A DNA stretch of 64,000 bases from Arthrobacter pullicola (GTDB lineage Bacteria > Actinomycetota > Actinomycetes > Actinomycetales > Micrococcaceae), in contig NZ_JACSQC010000002.1 of NCBI RefSeq assembly GCF_014836875.1, positions 450,834 through 514,833 of the forward strand. Reading direction: 5' to 3'. A program made the translations under genes and the position numbers. This document shows, piece after piece, positions 42,359 to 52,836 of this stretch. Below the pieces are notes generated by a model that was given only the letters and a program-made list of their open reading frames with translations, was not told where the DNA came from and did no database searches. Numbering within the stretch: position 1 is the first letter of the stretch; each line of letters starts with the position of its first letter.

Positions 42359-43177
42359 TCAGTAACTCGCCGGACTCCCCTGCGTCTCCGCGGATTCCTG
42401 CGGCAGGTACTTGGCGGCAAGCGCCTCGGAGGCGCGGGCCAGCAGCGCGACGTCGGCCCCCACCAGGATGAAGTCGACCCCGGCATCGAGATACCGCCGC
42501 GCGGTGGCCTCAGCGAATGCGTTGACGCCCACCGGAACACCCAGGTCCTTGGCCGTGCGGATGCACCGCTCGACGGCGGCCACCACCTCCGGGTGTTCCT
42601 GCTGCCCGAGGTAACCCATCGAGGCAGCCAGGTCCGAAGGGCCGACAAAGATCCCGTCCACACCGTCGGTTGCGGCAATCGCTGCCACGTTGGCCACGGC
42701 CTCAGCGGTTTCGACCTGCACCAGCAGGGTGACCGTTTCATCAGCGCGGGCGAGGTAGTTCTCGATCCGATTCCAGCGGGAGGCCCGGGCCAGGGCGCTG
42801 CCCACCCCGCGGACCCCGTGCGGCGGATAGCGGACGGCTGCGACGGCGGCCGCAGCCTGGTCCGCAGTATCCACCATCGGAACCAACAGGTTCTGCGCAC
42901 CGAGGTCCAGGTACTGCTTAATCAGCACCGTGTCATTGATCGGCAGCCGCACCACCGGCTGGATCGGATAACCTGCCGCGACCTGCAGCTGCACGCTGAT
43001 CGACTCCAGGCTGTTGATGCTGTGCTCACCGTCGATCAGCAGCCAGTCCAGGCCGGAGCCGGCACAGATCTCGGTGACCAGCGGATTGCCGGTGCATGCC
43101 CACATCCCCACCCGGGCACGGCTGCCCGGCGTCAGATCGGCTTTGAACGGAGTGTGGGGGTCTACTCGAAACGGCAT
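42359..43177 (-). CDS. HpaI/HpcH-family class II aldolase
   Basis: A 272-residue TIM-barrel aldolase: GMWACTGNPLVTEICAGSGLDWLLIDGEHS split in two, VRLPINDTVLIKQYLDLGAQNLLVPMV and VDGIFVGPSDLAASMG identify 4-hydroxy-2-oxoheptanedioate or 2-keto-3-deoxy aldolases. The metal-binding Glu/Asp in VQVETAEAV are present. With the hydratase just upstream it would cleave a 4-hydroxy-2-oxo acid to pyruvate plus an aldehyde (succinate semialdehyde in the 4-hydroxyphenylacetate route). Its start overlaps the hydratase by 16 bp. The pyruvate produced fits the lactate/pyruvate genes nearby. Confidence 0.88.
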   Translation of the reverse strand: MPFRVDPHTPFKADLTPGSRARVGMWACTGNPLVTEICAGSGLDWLLIDGEHSINSLESISVQLQVAAGYPIQPVVRLPINDTVLIKQYLDLGAQNLLVPMVDTADQAAAAVAAVRYPPHGVRGVGSALARASRWNRIENYLARADETVTLLVQVETAEAVANVAAIAATDGVDGIFVGPSDLAASMGYLGQQEHPEVVAAVERCIRTAKDLGVPVGVNAFAEATARRYLDAGVDFILVGADVALLARASEALAAKYLPQESAETQGSPASY

Positions 43178-43947
43178 GTCACTGATCCCAGCTGTCCGTA
43201 GTCTGCGTGGACGGTATCTCCCTTATGGACCCACATGGGCCGGGTGAAGGAGCCCGCCAGGATGATCTCGCCGGCGCCCAGGGTTGTGCCGTGGGCGGCA
43301 AGCTTGTTGGCCAGCCAGTAGACCCCGGCCGCCGGATGGTTCAGGACACCGGCAGCGACGCCGGTTTCCTCAATGGTCTGGTTCTTGTACAGCAGGGCCG
43401 CAACCCAGCGGAGATCGACGTCGGACACCTTCACCGGGCGCCCGCCCACCACCATGGCACCCATCGCCGCATTGTCGGAGATGGTGTCCACGATGGTGCG
43501 GCCTTCCATCTCGATCCGGGAGTCCAGAATTTCCAGGGCCGGGACCACGTACTCGGTGGCGTCCAGTACATCGAAGATGCTGCAGTTCGGGCCGGAGAGC
43601 GGCTTGCCCAGCACAAAGGCCAGCTCCACTTCGATCCGCGGATGGGTGTACGCGTCCCACTGCACGGTGCAGCCGTTTTCCAGCACCATGTTGTCGAAAA
43701 TGACGCCGTAGTCCGGTTCGGTGATCCCGGTGGCGGCCTGCATCGCCTTGGACGTCAGGCCGATCTTCCGGCCGACCAGCTTCCGTCCGCTCTCCTGCAT
43801 CCGCCGGCTCCACACGTTCTGCACGGCGTAGGAGTCCTCCACCGTCATCTCCGGGTAGCGGGACGTCAGCCGGGGAACCGGGACGCGGTTCGCGCCCGCT
43901 GCCACCAGTTCATCGGCGATCTTCTCAATGGTTTGCTGCTCGAGCAC
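43162..43947 (-). CDS. 2-oxo-hepta-3-ene-1,7-dioate hydratase-like protein (HpaH/MhpD)
   Basis: A 261-residue fumarylacetoacetase-fold protein. LTSKAMQAATGITEPDYGVIFDN, HPRIEVELAFVLGKPL with the metal-binding E-x-E, and FTRPMWVHKGDTVHADYG match HpaH/MhpD-type hydratases, which add water to 2-oxo-enoic acids. GTG 43947 gives the usual length of the family (about 262); the longer frame upstream is Pro/Arg-rich and overlaps the divergent region. Together with the following aldolase it forms the end of a meta-cleavage-like pathway; the ring-cleavage genes are not in the window. Confidence 0.88.
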   Translation of the reverse strand: MLEQQTIEKIADELVAAGANRVPVPRLTSRYPEMTVEDSYAVQNVWSRRMQESGRKLVGRKIGLTSKAMQAATGITEPDYGVIFDNMVLENGCTVQWDAYTHPRIEVELAFVLGKPLSGPNCSIFDVLDATEYVVPALEILDSRIEMEGRTIVDTISDNAAMGAMVVGGRPVKVSDVDLRWVAALLYKNQTIEETGVAAGVLNHPAAGVYWLANKLAAHGTTLGAGEIILAGSFTRPMWVHKGDTVHADYGQLGSVTCRFE

Positions 43948-44205
43948 GTAACTGCACCACTTTCCGGGAAAACGCTGTCCGCTCCATAACGGCTGATCAG
44001 GATTGTATATGATCCACGACACATTTCTTCGGCGCCGGGCGGTCCGGCTTCTGCCCGGCTGGGCTGAGGTCGGGCGCAGGGCTGGATTCGCGGGAGCCGA
44101 AAACTCCCGGGCCCTGGAACTCCCGGCCCGGCCCCCGCCCACACACCGCACCCGTGGCACCCGGATTCGTGGACACCCCCGGCCAGGCTGGCTAGGGTGG
44201 CAGGC
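43948..44205. promoter_or_regulatory. Divergent space between hydratase and MetF-like gene
   Basis: 258 bp with an AT-rich patch near 44000-44030; on the minus strand it reads CATATACAAT with TATACA as a candidate -10 for the hydratase-aldolase pair. No clear operator was found; the half next to the metF-like gene is GC-rich without recognisable boxes. Confidence 0.4.
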
Positions 44206-45057
44206 ATGAGCCCACATACGCCCGAAGGCGGCAGCCTGCTGTCCGGATTCTCCCTCGAAATGACCGGCAAGGACGTCGAGGCCCTGCACGCGGCACAGGA
44301 TGTGCTGCCGGCCGGAACCCGGGTGAACGTAACCTTCCTGGGCAACGAAGACCTGCCGATGCGCCTGGCGGCGGCGTCGGCCGTGAAATCCGCAGGACTG
44401 GTGCCGGTGCCGCACATTTCCGCCCGCAGGCTGGGGTCAACTGCCGAGCTGGAAAAGTTCCTCGGCACGCTCGCCGATGCCGGCGCCGTGGAGGACCTGT
44501 TCGTGGTGGGCGGTGACCCCGCTGAGCCGATGGGTCCGTACGAAGACTCGCTCGGCGTCATCCGTTCCGGGCTGCCCGCTGCTTACGGTGCCCGGCACAT
44601 CAGCATCGCCGGCTATCCGGAGGGGCATCCGGACATCAGCAGCGGGACCCTCTGGACGGCCCTGCTGGCCAAAGCCGAGGCCCTCCAGGAGCAGGGACTT
44701 GAGGCGTCCATCATCACCCAGTTCGGCTTTGACACGGCACCGGTCCTGGCCTGGCTGGAAGAACTGCGCGACCGCGGCGTCACCATCCCGGTCCGGATTG
44801 GCGTCCCCGGGCCGGCGGGCATCAAGCGGCTGCTCGGCTACGCCCGCCGGTTCGGTGTGGGGACCTCGGCCGGGATTGCCCAGAAGTACGGGTTCTCACT
44901 GACGAACCTGCTCGGCACCGCCGGCCCGGACCGTTTCCTCCGTGACCTGGCCGGAACCTACGATCCCGCCCGGCACGGCACGGTCCAGCTGCACTTCTAC
45001 ACGTTCGGCGGGCTGCGGGCCACGGCGGAATGGGTCCGGGACTTCCAGGAGCATTAG
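44206..45057 (+). CDS. metF: Methylenetetrahydrofolate reductase (MetF-like)
   Basis: A 283-residue TIM-barrel MTHFR-family protein, with the VNVTFLGNEDLPMRLAAA segment, VPHISARRL, DLFVVGGDPAEPMGPYEDS and the FAD/folate region IAGYPEGHPD plus ASIITQFGFD. It interconverts 5,10-methylene-THF and 5-methyl-THF. It is rather short and divergent from housekeeping MetF, and the LigM-like THF-dependent O-demethylase lies 1.2 kb away, so it probably recycles the 5-methyl-THF made by demethylation, as ligM-metF pairs do in Sphingobium. ATG 44206 is preferred to a GTG nine bases upstream. Confidence 0.85.
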   Translation: MSPHTPEGGSLLSGFSLEMTGKDVEALHAAQDVLPAGTRVNVTFLGNEDLPMRLAAASAVKSAGLVPVPHISARRLGSTAELEKFLGTLADAGAVEDLFVVGGDPAEPMGPYEDSLGVIRSGLPAAYGARHISIAGYPEGHPDISSGTLWTALLAKAEALQEQGLEASIITQFGFDTAPVLAWLEELRDRGVTIPVRIGVPGPAGIKRLLGYARRFGVGTSAGIAQKYGFSLTNLLGTAGPDRFLRDLAGTYDPARHGTVQLHFYTFGGLRATAEWVRDFQEH

Positions 45058-45123
45058 GCTCCCGCAAACCCCGGACCCACGGAACATCCCCGGCCCGGCA
45101 TGCCCGGTCCCGCCGGTGCCCGG

Positions 45124-46107
45124 CTAGTACGCCGGAAGCAGCGTCTCCATGTCCGGAATCTCCTCGACCAGCCCGCGGTCCAGGGAAATCCGGGCCACCT
45201 CCTCAACCGAGGCACCGTTCACCTCGGTGCTGTACCGGGGCAGGGTCAGCTGCTCGATCACCTCAGGCTTGAGCGAGGTGTAGCTGGGCAGGATGGCACG
45301 GACCTTGTCCGGGTTCGCCTCTGCAAACTCCTGTGAAGCCTTGAGTGCACGGACAAACTTCTCCACGGTTTCCGGATTTTCCTGGATGTACTCGTCTGAA
45401 GCGAAATAGACGGCCACCGTCAGGTCATCCACCGGCTCGGCGTAATTGGAGAACACCGGAACGGCGCCGTCGGCCTTGGCAATGGTCACAAAGGGTTCGA
45501 CGGCGGCAATCGCGTCCACGGTTCCGGCAGCGAGCTGCCCGGACAGTTCGGGGAACGGTATCTCCACGAACTCGATGCTCTCGTAATCCCCTCCCGCCTG
45601 CTTCACGGCCTCAGAGATGGTGGAGTCGGAAATATTGTTCAGCGTGTTCACGCCGACTTTTTTGCCTTCGAGATCCTTGGTGGTCTCAATACCACTGTCC
45701 GGCTTGGTCATCACGGCGGCAAAGTCCGCATCAGGGTCGCCGGTGGAGCTGCCCCCGGGAGCCACCATCTGCACCGGCAAGCCCTTCGAACGTCCCACGA
45801 TCATGGAGGTGATGTTGGAGAAGCCAAAATCCATCTGCCCTGAAGTCACCGCCGGAACGATGGCCGCTCCGCCCTGGGCCAGGGTGAGGGTGACGTCCAG
45901 GCCTTCCGCCTCAAAGAGGCCTTCCTCGACCCCGAGATAAATCGGCGCCACGTCCACGATAGGAATAACCCCCACCTCAATGGCCGTGAGCCCTTCGGCT
46001 GCGGGAGACCCGCTGCTGGTTTCGTCAGTGGAGGACAGCGACCCCGATCCGCACGCCGTCAGGCCAAGCAGCGCCGCCGTTGCCGCTGCTGCAACCAGTT
46101 TCCTCAT
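45124..46107 (-). CDS. NitT/TauT-type ABC substrate-binding lipoprotein, orphan
   Basis: A 327-residue lipoprotein: signal LVAAAATAALLGLTACG with lipobox LTAC, then the SsuA/THI5-like fold (VDVAPIYLGVEEGLFEAEGLDVTLTLAQGG, split, and SGQMDFGFSNITSMIVG). Such proteins bind sulfonates, nitrate, pyrimidines or aromatic acids. No permease or ATPase genes are adjacent, which is unusual. It is divergent from the LigM-like gene with which it shares an operator-rich 190-bp space, so it may capture the methoxylated compound. ATG 46107 follows GGAGA. Confidence 0.88.
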   Translation of the reverse strand: MRKLVAAAATAALLGLTACGSGSLSSTDETSSGSPAAEGLTAIEVGVIPIVDVAPIYLGVEEGLFEAEGLDVTLTLAQGGAAIVPAVTSGQMDFGFSNITSMIVGRSKGLPVQMVAPGGSSTGDPDADFAAVMTKPDSGIETTKDLEGKKVGVNTLNNISDSTISEAVKQAGGDYESIEFVEIPFPELSGQLAAGTVDAIAAVEPFVTIAKADGAVPVFSNYAEPVDDLTVAVYFASDEYIQENPETVEKFVRALKASQEFAEANPDKVRAILPSYTSLKPEVIEQLTLPRYSTEVNGASVEEVARISLDRGLVEEIPDMETLLPAY

Positions 46108-46147
46108 GGGTGTCTCCTCGTTTCGTCGCGGGCCAACCCGCGGCTTT

Positions 46148-47709
<1,562 letters not shown>

Positions 47710-47725
47710 CCCCGGCCAGCACCAG

Positions 47726-48361
47726 CTAGCTCCGGACGATAATCACATCCAGGGTGCGCGGACCGTGCACACCCTCGACGCGTTCCAGCTCGATGTCGCT
47801 GGTGGCACTCGGACCGCTGATCCAGGTTAGCGGCCGGGTGCCGTCCAGCCGGCGGAGCGCCTCCGGCAGGATGGTCGTGATGTCCGCGGCCCGGACCACG
47901 CAGATGTGGTGGTCGGGTACCAGGGAAATGGCACGGCGGCCCTGGTTGGGGCTGCCGTCCAGCATGATCGTGCCGGTTTCGGCAACCGAGACGGCACTGC
48001 CCGTTACGACGGCGGCGGTCGCATCGAGCTCGGCAACGCTCAGCGGCGCTCCGGTCGAGTCGGTCCGGCGGCGGCCGGGTACGGCGGCGTCGGCAGCTGC
48101 CAGCCAGTCGCCGTCGATGCCTTCGGGCACCACGTAGCTGGCGGCGCCGTCGAGCAGTTCCGCGATCCGGGCGCCGATTCCGGCTTCGTCCAGGACCGTG
48201 ACTCCGGCTTTGTAGTCTTCCAACCGGTCCACGAGCATGGCGATCCGCTCAGTCTCAGGGACCTCAACGGCGCTGCGGTAATCCCGGGGAACTTCGGGGA
48301 CCTCCGGTGAGTCGCGCAGCGCGTCCCGCAGGCGGCCCAGGATCTCTTCGCGTGCACTCAT
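47726..48361 (-). CDS. lutC: Lactate utilisation protein LutC
   Basis: A 211-residue LUD-domain protein: AVSVAETGTIMLDGSPNQGRRAISLVPDHHICVV (in pieces) and the N-terminal SAREEILGRLRDAL identify LutC/YkgG. With LutA and LutB it forms the iron-sulfur L-lactate oxidase complex of Bacillus-type systems. Its ATG at 48361 overlaps lutB by 4 bp. It is the last gene of the lutABC operon and is convergent with the LigM-like gene. Confidence 0.92.
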   Translation of the reverse strand: MSAREEILGRLRDALRDSPEVPEVPRDYRSAVEVPETERIAMLVDRLEDYKAGVTVLDEAGIGARIAELLDGAASYVVPEGIDGDWLAAADAAVPGRRRTDSTGAPLSVAELDATAAVVTGSAVSVAETGTIMLDGSPNQGRRAISLVPDHHICVVRAADITTILPEALRRLDGTRPLTWISGPSATSDIELERVEGVHGPRTLDVIIVRS

Positions 48362-49881
48362 GCCTTCGTCTCCCCCTGCTTTGCCGCGTCGCCCGGTTGT
48401 TCCATAGCCGCGGTGTGTTCCTTGGCCCACCAGTCCCGGAAGGACTGGGCGGGCGGCGCGGGGATGTCCCTGCTCTGGGTCCAGCCGGCGGCAATGCCCG
48501 GCAGTTTGGTAATTTTCTTCTTCCGGCCGGCGGCCAGCCGGCCGAGCGGCAGGCCCTTCTCCAGCAGGCCCAGGTTCCGGCCGCGGGAGAACGCCCAGGA
48601 GGCGCCCTTCATCATCAGGTCCATCTGGGTGGGCAGCTTTTTGGTGCCGCGCTTGGAATCCACGTCCTCGGCGCGCAGGTGCACCAGGATTTCCGGAATG
48701 TTGATCTTCACCGGGCAGGCGTCGTAGCAGGCGCCGCACAGCGACGAGGCGTACGGCAGCGAGCTGTTTTCCTCCGACTTGATGCCGGTCATCATCGGCG
48801 AGAGGATCGCGCCGATCGGTCCCGGATAGGTGGAGCCGTAGGCATGCCCGCCGGTGCGCTCATAGACGGGGCAGACGTTCATGCACGCGCTGCAGCGGAT
48901 GCAGTGCAGGGCCGAGCGGCCCATCTCATCCGCCAGCGCGGCGCTGCGGCCGTTGTCCAGCAGCACCAGGTGCACGTTCTGCGGGCCGTCGCCTTCGGTG
49001 ACACCTGTCCACAGCGAGGTGTAGGGGTTCATCCGCTCGCCGGTGGAGGAGCGCGGGAGCAGCTGCATAAAGACTTCGAGGTCCTGCCAGGTCGGCAGCA
49101 GCTTTTCCACGCCCATCACGGTGATCAGGGTTTCGGGCAGGGTCAGGCACATCCGCCCGTTGCCTTCGGATTCAACGACGGCGAGGGTCCCGGCGTCGGC
49201 GATTGCGAAGTTGGCACCGGAGACGGCCACCTTGGCGGAGAGGAACTTGCGGCGCAGGTGCGAGCGGGCGGCCTCGGCCAGCTTGGCCGGGTCATCGGTG
49301 AGCTCCGGATCCACGCCGGGCACTTCGCGCAGGAAGATCTCGCGGACCTGCGTACGGTTCTTGTGGATGGCCGGGACCAGGATGTGGCTGGGCTTGTCGT
49401 GGTCCAGCTGCACGATCAGCTCGGCAAGGTCGGTCTCGAAGGCGGCAATGCCCTGCTCTTCGAGGTATTCGTTCAGGCCGATTTCCTGGGTGGCCATGGA
49501 CTTGACCTTGACTACCTCGTCCACACCTTCGGCGCGGATCAGGTCGCGGACAATTTCGTTGGCTTCGTCGGCGTCGCGTGCCCAGTGGATAATTCCGCCG
49601 CGGGCGGTGAAGTTGGCCTCGAACTGCTCCAGCAGTTCGGGCAGCCGGGCCATCACGGATTCCTTCACGGCGCTGCCGGCAGTGCGCAGCTCTTCCCAGT
49701 CAGGCAGCTCGCCGACCACGCGCAGCCGCTTGTCGCGGATCGTGTGGGTGGCGTGACCGAGGTTGGCGCGAAGCTGGGCGTTCCCCAGTTCCCGCTTGGC
49801 AGCAGTGGGGAAGGATTCGACGGCGTTGAGGTTGCCGCGCCCGAAGACTGGCAGGGTGGGCATGCCCAGGTAGGTGCTCAT
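48358..49881 (-). CDS. lutB: Lactate utilisation iron-sulfur protein LutB
   Basis: A 507-residue protein with an N-terminal LUD domain (VDEVVKVKSMATQEIGLNEYL, HILVPAIHKNRTQV, VSGANFAIADAGTLAVVESEG) and two 4Fe-4S motifs, CIRCSACMNVCP and CGACYDACPVKINIP. The last 70 residues are a variable tail (RDIPAPPAQSFRDWWAKEH). It couples lactate oxidation to electron transfer. Overlaps of 4 bp with lutA and lutC show tight translational coupling. A very long reading frame antisense to it is a composition artefact. Confidence 0.95.
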   Translation of the reverse strand: MSTYLGMPTLPVFGRGNLNAVESFPTAAKRELGNAQLRANLGHATHTIRDKRLRVVGELPDWEELRTAGSAVKESVMARLPELLEQFEANFTARGGIIHWARDADEANEIVRDLIRAEGVDEVVKVKSMATQEIGLNEYLEEQGIAAFETDLAELIVQLDHDKPSHILVPAIHKNRTQVREIFLREVPGVDPELTDDPAKLAEAARSHLRRKFLSAKVAVSGANFAIADAGTLAVVESEGNGRMCLTLPETLITVMGVEKLLPTWQDLEVFMQLLPRSSTGERMNPYTSLWTGVTEGDGPQNVHLVLLDNGRSAALADEMGRSALHCIRCSACMNVCPVYERTGGHAYGSTYPGPIGAILSPMMTGIKSEENSSLPYASSLCGACYDACPVKINIPEILVHLRAEDVDSKRGTKKLPTQMDLMMKGASWAFSRGRNLGLLEKGLPLGRLAAGRKKKITKLPGIAAGWTQSRDIPAPPAQSFRDWWAKEHTAAMEQPGDAAKQGETKA

Positions 49882-50678
49882 CGTCCGGCCTTTCCGCTGA
49901 CGAGGATCTCTCCGGTGACGGAGACCGGATTTTCCTTGGTGCTGGCCAGGATCTCGGCGAAGTGCAGGGTGGTGGCGCTGGCCCCTTCGCGGGACAGTCC
50001 GCCGCCGATGTGCAGCAGGCAGGAAGCGTCCCCGCCGGAACACAGCGAGGCACCGGTCGAGGTGATGTTGGCGGTTTTGTCCGCCAGCATCGCGGAGGAA
50101 ACGTCCGCGTTCTTCATCGAGAAGGTTCCGCCGAAGCCGCAGCACTGGTCGGCTTCGGGCAGATCGGCCATTTCGATCCCGCCCACGGAGGAGAGCAGGT
50201 TCAGCTGCCGGTCACCGAGGCGCAGCAGCCGCATGCCGTGGCAGCTGGGGTGGTAGGTGACCTTGTGCGGGAACCAGGAGCCCAGCTGTTCGGCGGCGTT
50301 GGTGATACCGAGGACATCGGTCAGGAGTTCGGAGAGTTCGTACGTCTTGGCGCCAACAGCTTCGGCCTGTGCCTCCAGCGCGGTGTCGCCGCAGGACCGG
50401 GCGATCATCGGGTGCTGGTGCTTGACCGAACCGACGCAGGAACCCGACGGTGCGACGGCGACGTCGTATCCGGCGGGGTCGAACGCCTCCACGTGGTTGC
50501 GGACCACGGGGACCGCCTCGGGGAAGTACCCCGAGTTCACGTGCATCTGCCCGCAGCAGGCCTGGCCGGACGGGAACACGACCTCGTGTCCCAGCCGCTC
50601 CAGGATGGATACCGTGGCACGGGCTGTCCGTGGATACATCGCATCCACGATGCAGGTGGCAAATAGTGCAATTCTCAT
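49878..50678 (-). CDS. lutA: Lactate utilisation protein LutA (CCG-domain)
   Basis: A 266-residue protein with two CCG domains: GQACCGQMHVNSGY with APSGSCVGS in the first and DQCCGFGGTFSMKN with HPSCHGMR in the second, which bind iron-sulfur clusters in the LutA/GlpC/HdrB families. It is the first gene of lutABC; the operator TGGTCTGACCA lies 36 bp upstream. Start ATG 50678 is preceded by GAGAGGCAGCC, a usable ribosome site. Function: electron-transfer subunit of L-lactate oxidation to pyruvate. Confidence 0.95.
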   Translation of the reverse strand: MRIALFATCIVDAMYPRTARATVSILERLGHEVVFPSGQACCGQMHVNSGYFPEAVPVVRNHVEAFDPAGYDVAVAPSGSCVGSVKHQHPMIARSCGDTALEAQAEAVGAKTYELSELLTDVLGITNAAEQLGSWFPHKVTYHPSCHGMRLLRLGDRQLNLLSSVGGIEMADLPEADQCCGFGGTFSMKNADVSSAMLADKTANITSTGASLCSGGDASCLLHIGGGLSREGASATTLHFAEILASTKENPVSVTGEILVSGKAGR

Positions 50679-50713
50679 GGCTGCCTCTCAGCGGGATGTC
50701 CCCGGGGCCGGTG

Positions 50714-50753
50714 TGGTCTGACCATACTAGGCACGTTATGAGCAACACACCAA
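50714..50753 (-). promoter_or_regulatory. lutA promoter with FadR/LldR-type operator
   Basis: TGGTCTGACCA at 50714-50724 fits the TGGT-N3-ACCA consensus of FadR/LldR regulators. On the minus strand the -10 box TAGTAT (50729-50724) directly abuts it and TTGGTG (50753-50748) is a candidate -35 at 18 bases. Binding would block the start region, i.e. repression relieved by lactate. Confidence 0.8.
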
Positions 50754-50801
50754 GGGGGCCCGCGGCTGGTGGCCATGATCACACGCTTCCCAGTGGTGCG
50801 C

Positions 50802-50836
50802 TAGACTTCCATGGCCTGACCATTGTGGTCTGACCA
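50802..50836 (+). promoter_or_regulatory. Permease promoter with two tandem LldR-type operators
   Basis: TGGCCTGACCA (50812-50822) and TGGTCTGACCA (50826-50836) lie 3 bp apart, just downstream of the -10-like TAGACT (50802-50807). The layout mirrors the lutA promoter; one operator centre is 14 bp from the next. The permease start is 39 bp further. Confidence 0.8.
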
Positions 50837-50874
50837 ACTCCCCCGCCAGTTCTTCTCTTTCCCGGAGGTCCCCC

Positions 50875-52599
50875 GTGGATCACTTCACCGCCAGCACCGA
50901 TCCGGTGTCCGGCAGCGTCGCCGCGTCAGCCATCGTGGCTCTCGTACCCCTGCTCACGTTCTTCATTCTCTTGGCGTTCGTGAAGGTAAAGGCCCACGTT
51001 GCCGGTGCGCTTTCCCTGGTGGTGGCCATCGCCGTCGCTGTCTTTGCCTTCAAAATGCCGGCAGGCCTGGCCCTGCTCTCCGCTTCCCAGGGCGCTGTGT
51101 TCGGCGCATTCCCGGTGGTCTGGATTGTGATCATGGCCATCTGGCTGTACCAGATCACGGTGGTCAGCGGCCGGTTCGAGGACCTTCGCCGCGTCTTCGA
51201 CGTCATCGGCGGCGGGGACGTCCGCATCCAGGCGATCCTCGTGGCGTTCTGCTTCGGCGGCCTGCTCGAAGCCCTCGCCGGGTTCGGCGCCCCCGTGGCC
51301 ATCACCGCCACCATGCTGGTTGCCCTGGGCCTGAAGCCCATGAAGGCAGCAGCAGCCGTGCTGGTGGCCAACACCGCTCCGGTCGCCTTCGGGGCCATGG
51401 CCATCCCGATCACCACGGCTGCCAACCTCACCGGACTGGACGCCGATCACATCGGTGCCGTCGTGGGACGCCAGGCACCCGTGCTGGCCATCATTGTGCC
51501 GCTGATCCTGGTCTTCATCCTCGACGGATTCCGCGGCGTCAAGGACACCTGGCCTGCGGCCCTGGTTACCGGTGCTGCGTTCTCCATTGCCCAGGTGCTG
51601 TGCTCCACGTTCTTCTCCTACGAACTCACGGACATTGTTGCTGCCCTGGCCGGTCTGGGTGCCGCCGTCGTCTTCCTGCGCTTCTGGCAGCCCCGCGGCC
51701 TCGACGCCGCCCGCGAACGGATGGGCCTCACCGCTCTCGTCTCGGCCGGCGCAGACCGCCCGGGCACCGGCAGCGGTTCGACCGTCACCGCAGTCCGTGA
51801 CGAGGACTCCCTGACGCCGTCACGCACCTGGCTGGCCCTGTTCCCGTACTTCCTGGTTATTGTGATCTTCGGCATCGCCAAGCTCTGGAAGCTTGGCGTG
51901 GACATCCCGGCGTTCCTGGCCTCCACCGACGTCAAGATTCCCTGGCCGCTCCTGCACGAGCGCCTGGTGGACGAGGCCGGCAACCCCGTTTCCTCCACCA
52001 TCTACACGTTCAACTGGCTGTCCACCCCGGGTACGCTGCTGCTGATCACGGGCCTGATCGTTTCCTTCGTCTACTCCCGGTACGACGACGGCGGCCGGTA
52101 CCGCATGAGCGTCGGCAACGGCGTGGCGGAGATCGGCCGCACGGTATGGAACATGCGCTGGGCCGCCCTGACTATCCTGTCCGTGCTGTCCCTGGCCTAC
52201 GTTATGAACTTCTCCGGACAGACCGTATCCATCGGCACCTGGCTGGCCGGCACCGGCGGGTTCTTCGCGTTCCTCTCCCCCGTCCTGGGCTGGATCGGCA
52301 CAGCCGTGACCGGCTCCGACACCTCCGCCAATGCCCTCTTTGCCCGCCTGCAGCAGACCGCGGGGCTTGAAGCCGGCATCGATCCGAACCTGCTGGTGGC
52401 CGCCAACACCACCGGCGGCGTCGTCGGCAAGCTCATCAGCCCGCAGAACCTGGCCATTGCGGTGACTGCCGTGAAGCTGGACGGACAGGAGTCCGTCCTG
52501 CTGCGCAAGGTGGTCGGCTGGAGCGCTGGCCTGCTGCTGCTCCTCTGCACGCTGGTCTACCTGCAGTCGACTCCGATCCTGGGCTGGATGCTTCCGTAG
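50875..52599 (+). CDS. lldP: L-lactate permease LctP-family, second copy
   Basis: A 574-residue permease, highly similar in blocks to the copy at 40382 (GSVAASAIVALVPLLTFFILLAF, CFGGLLEALAGFGAPVAIT, SDTSANALFARLQQ, SPQNLAIAVTA) but without its 60-residue Ser/Gly loop. It sits between lutABC (divergent) and the FadR-type regulator, behind two operators, so it is the dedicated lactate importer of this regulon. GTG 50875 is preceded by GGAGG. A strong terminator follows. Confidence 0.95.
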   Translation: MDHFTASTDPVSGSVAASAIVALVPLLTFFILLAFVKVKAHVAGALSLVVAIAVAVFAFKMPAGLALLSASQGAVFGAFPVVWIVIMAIWLYQITVVSGRFEDLRRVFDVIGGGDVRIQAILVAFCFGGLLEALAGFGAPVAITATMLVALGLKPMKAAAAVLVANTAPVAFGAMAIPITTAANLTGLDADHIGAVVGRQAPVLAIIVPLILVFILDGFRGVKDTWPAALVTGAAFSIAQVLCSTFFSYELTDIVAALAGLGAAVVFLRFWQPRGLDAARERMGLTALVSAGADRPGTGSGSTVTAVRDEDSLTPSRTWLALFPYFLVIVIFGIAKLWKLGVDIPAFLASTDVKIPWPLLHERLVDEAGNPVSSTIYTFNWLSTPGTLLLITGLIVSFVYSRYDDGGRYRMSVGNGVAEIGRTVWNMRWAALTILSVLSLAYVMNFSGQTVSIGTWLAGTGGFFAFLSPVLGWIGTAVTGSDTSANALFARLQQTAGLEAGIDPNLLVAANTTGGVVGKLISPQNLAIAVTAVKLDGQESVLLRKVVGWSAGLLLLLCTLVYLQSTPILGWMLP

Positions 52600-52640
52600 C
52601 ATCCTGCTCTGATTCCCCCTGGCGCCCTGGCGCCGGGGCC

Positions 52641-52696
52641 GGAGCGGCAGGGGGTGTGTTCCTTGGGGGGAATCCACCCCCTGCCGCTCCTTTTTT
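52641..52696 (+). terminator. Intrinsic terminator of lldP
   Basis: A 16-bp stem (GGAGCGGCAGGGGGTG and reverse complement, loop about 18 bases) followed by TTTTTT (52691-52696). It separates lldP from the regulator gene. Confidence 0.9.
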
Positions 52697-52770
52697 GCGG
52701 GACAGCACGGGTTCTTTGGCGGGACAGTGCCGGGTTTTGTTGCGGAACAGTGCCGGGTTCCTCTGCGTGA
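52697..52770. repeat. Degenerate 23-bp repeats between lldP and regulator
   Basis: Three imperfect copies of GCGGGACAGTGCCGGGTTYTKT (about 23 bp each) follow the terminator and precede the regulator's start region. Confidence 0.75.
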
Positions 52771-52836
52771 CGGCAGCGGGGAGCCTTTATTGCGGACGCC
52801 GGGGAATCCCACAGCCCGCCGTGTAAGGATGTTGCA

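Noticed and set aside
48307-50256. A 649-codon open frame antisense to lutB
   Set aside because: Shadow of the lutB codon bias; the sense frame has intact iron-sulfur motifs and 4-bp overlaps with lutA and lutC.
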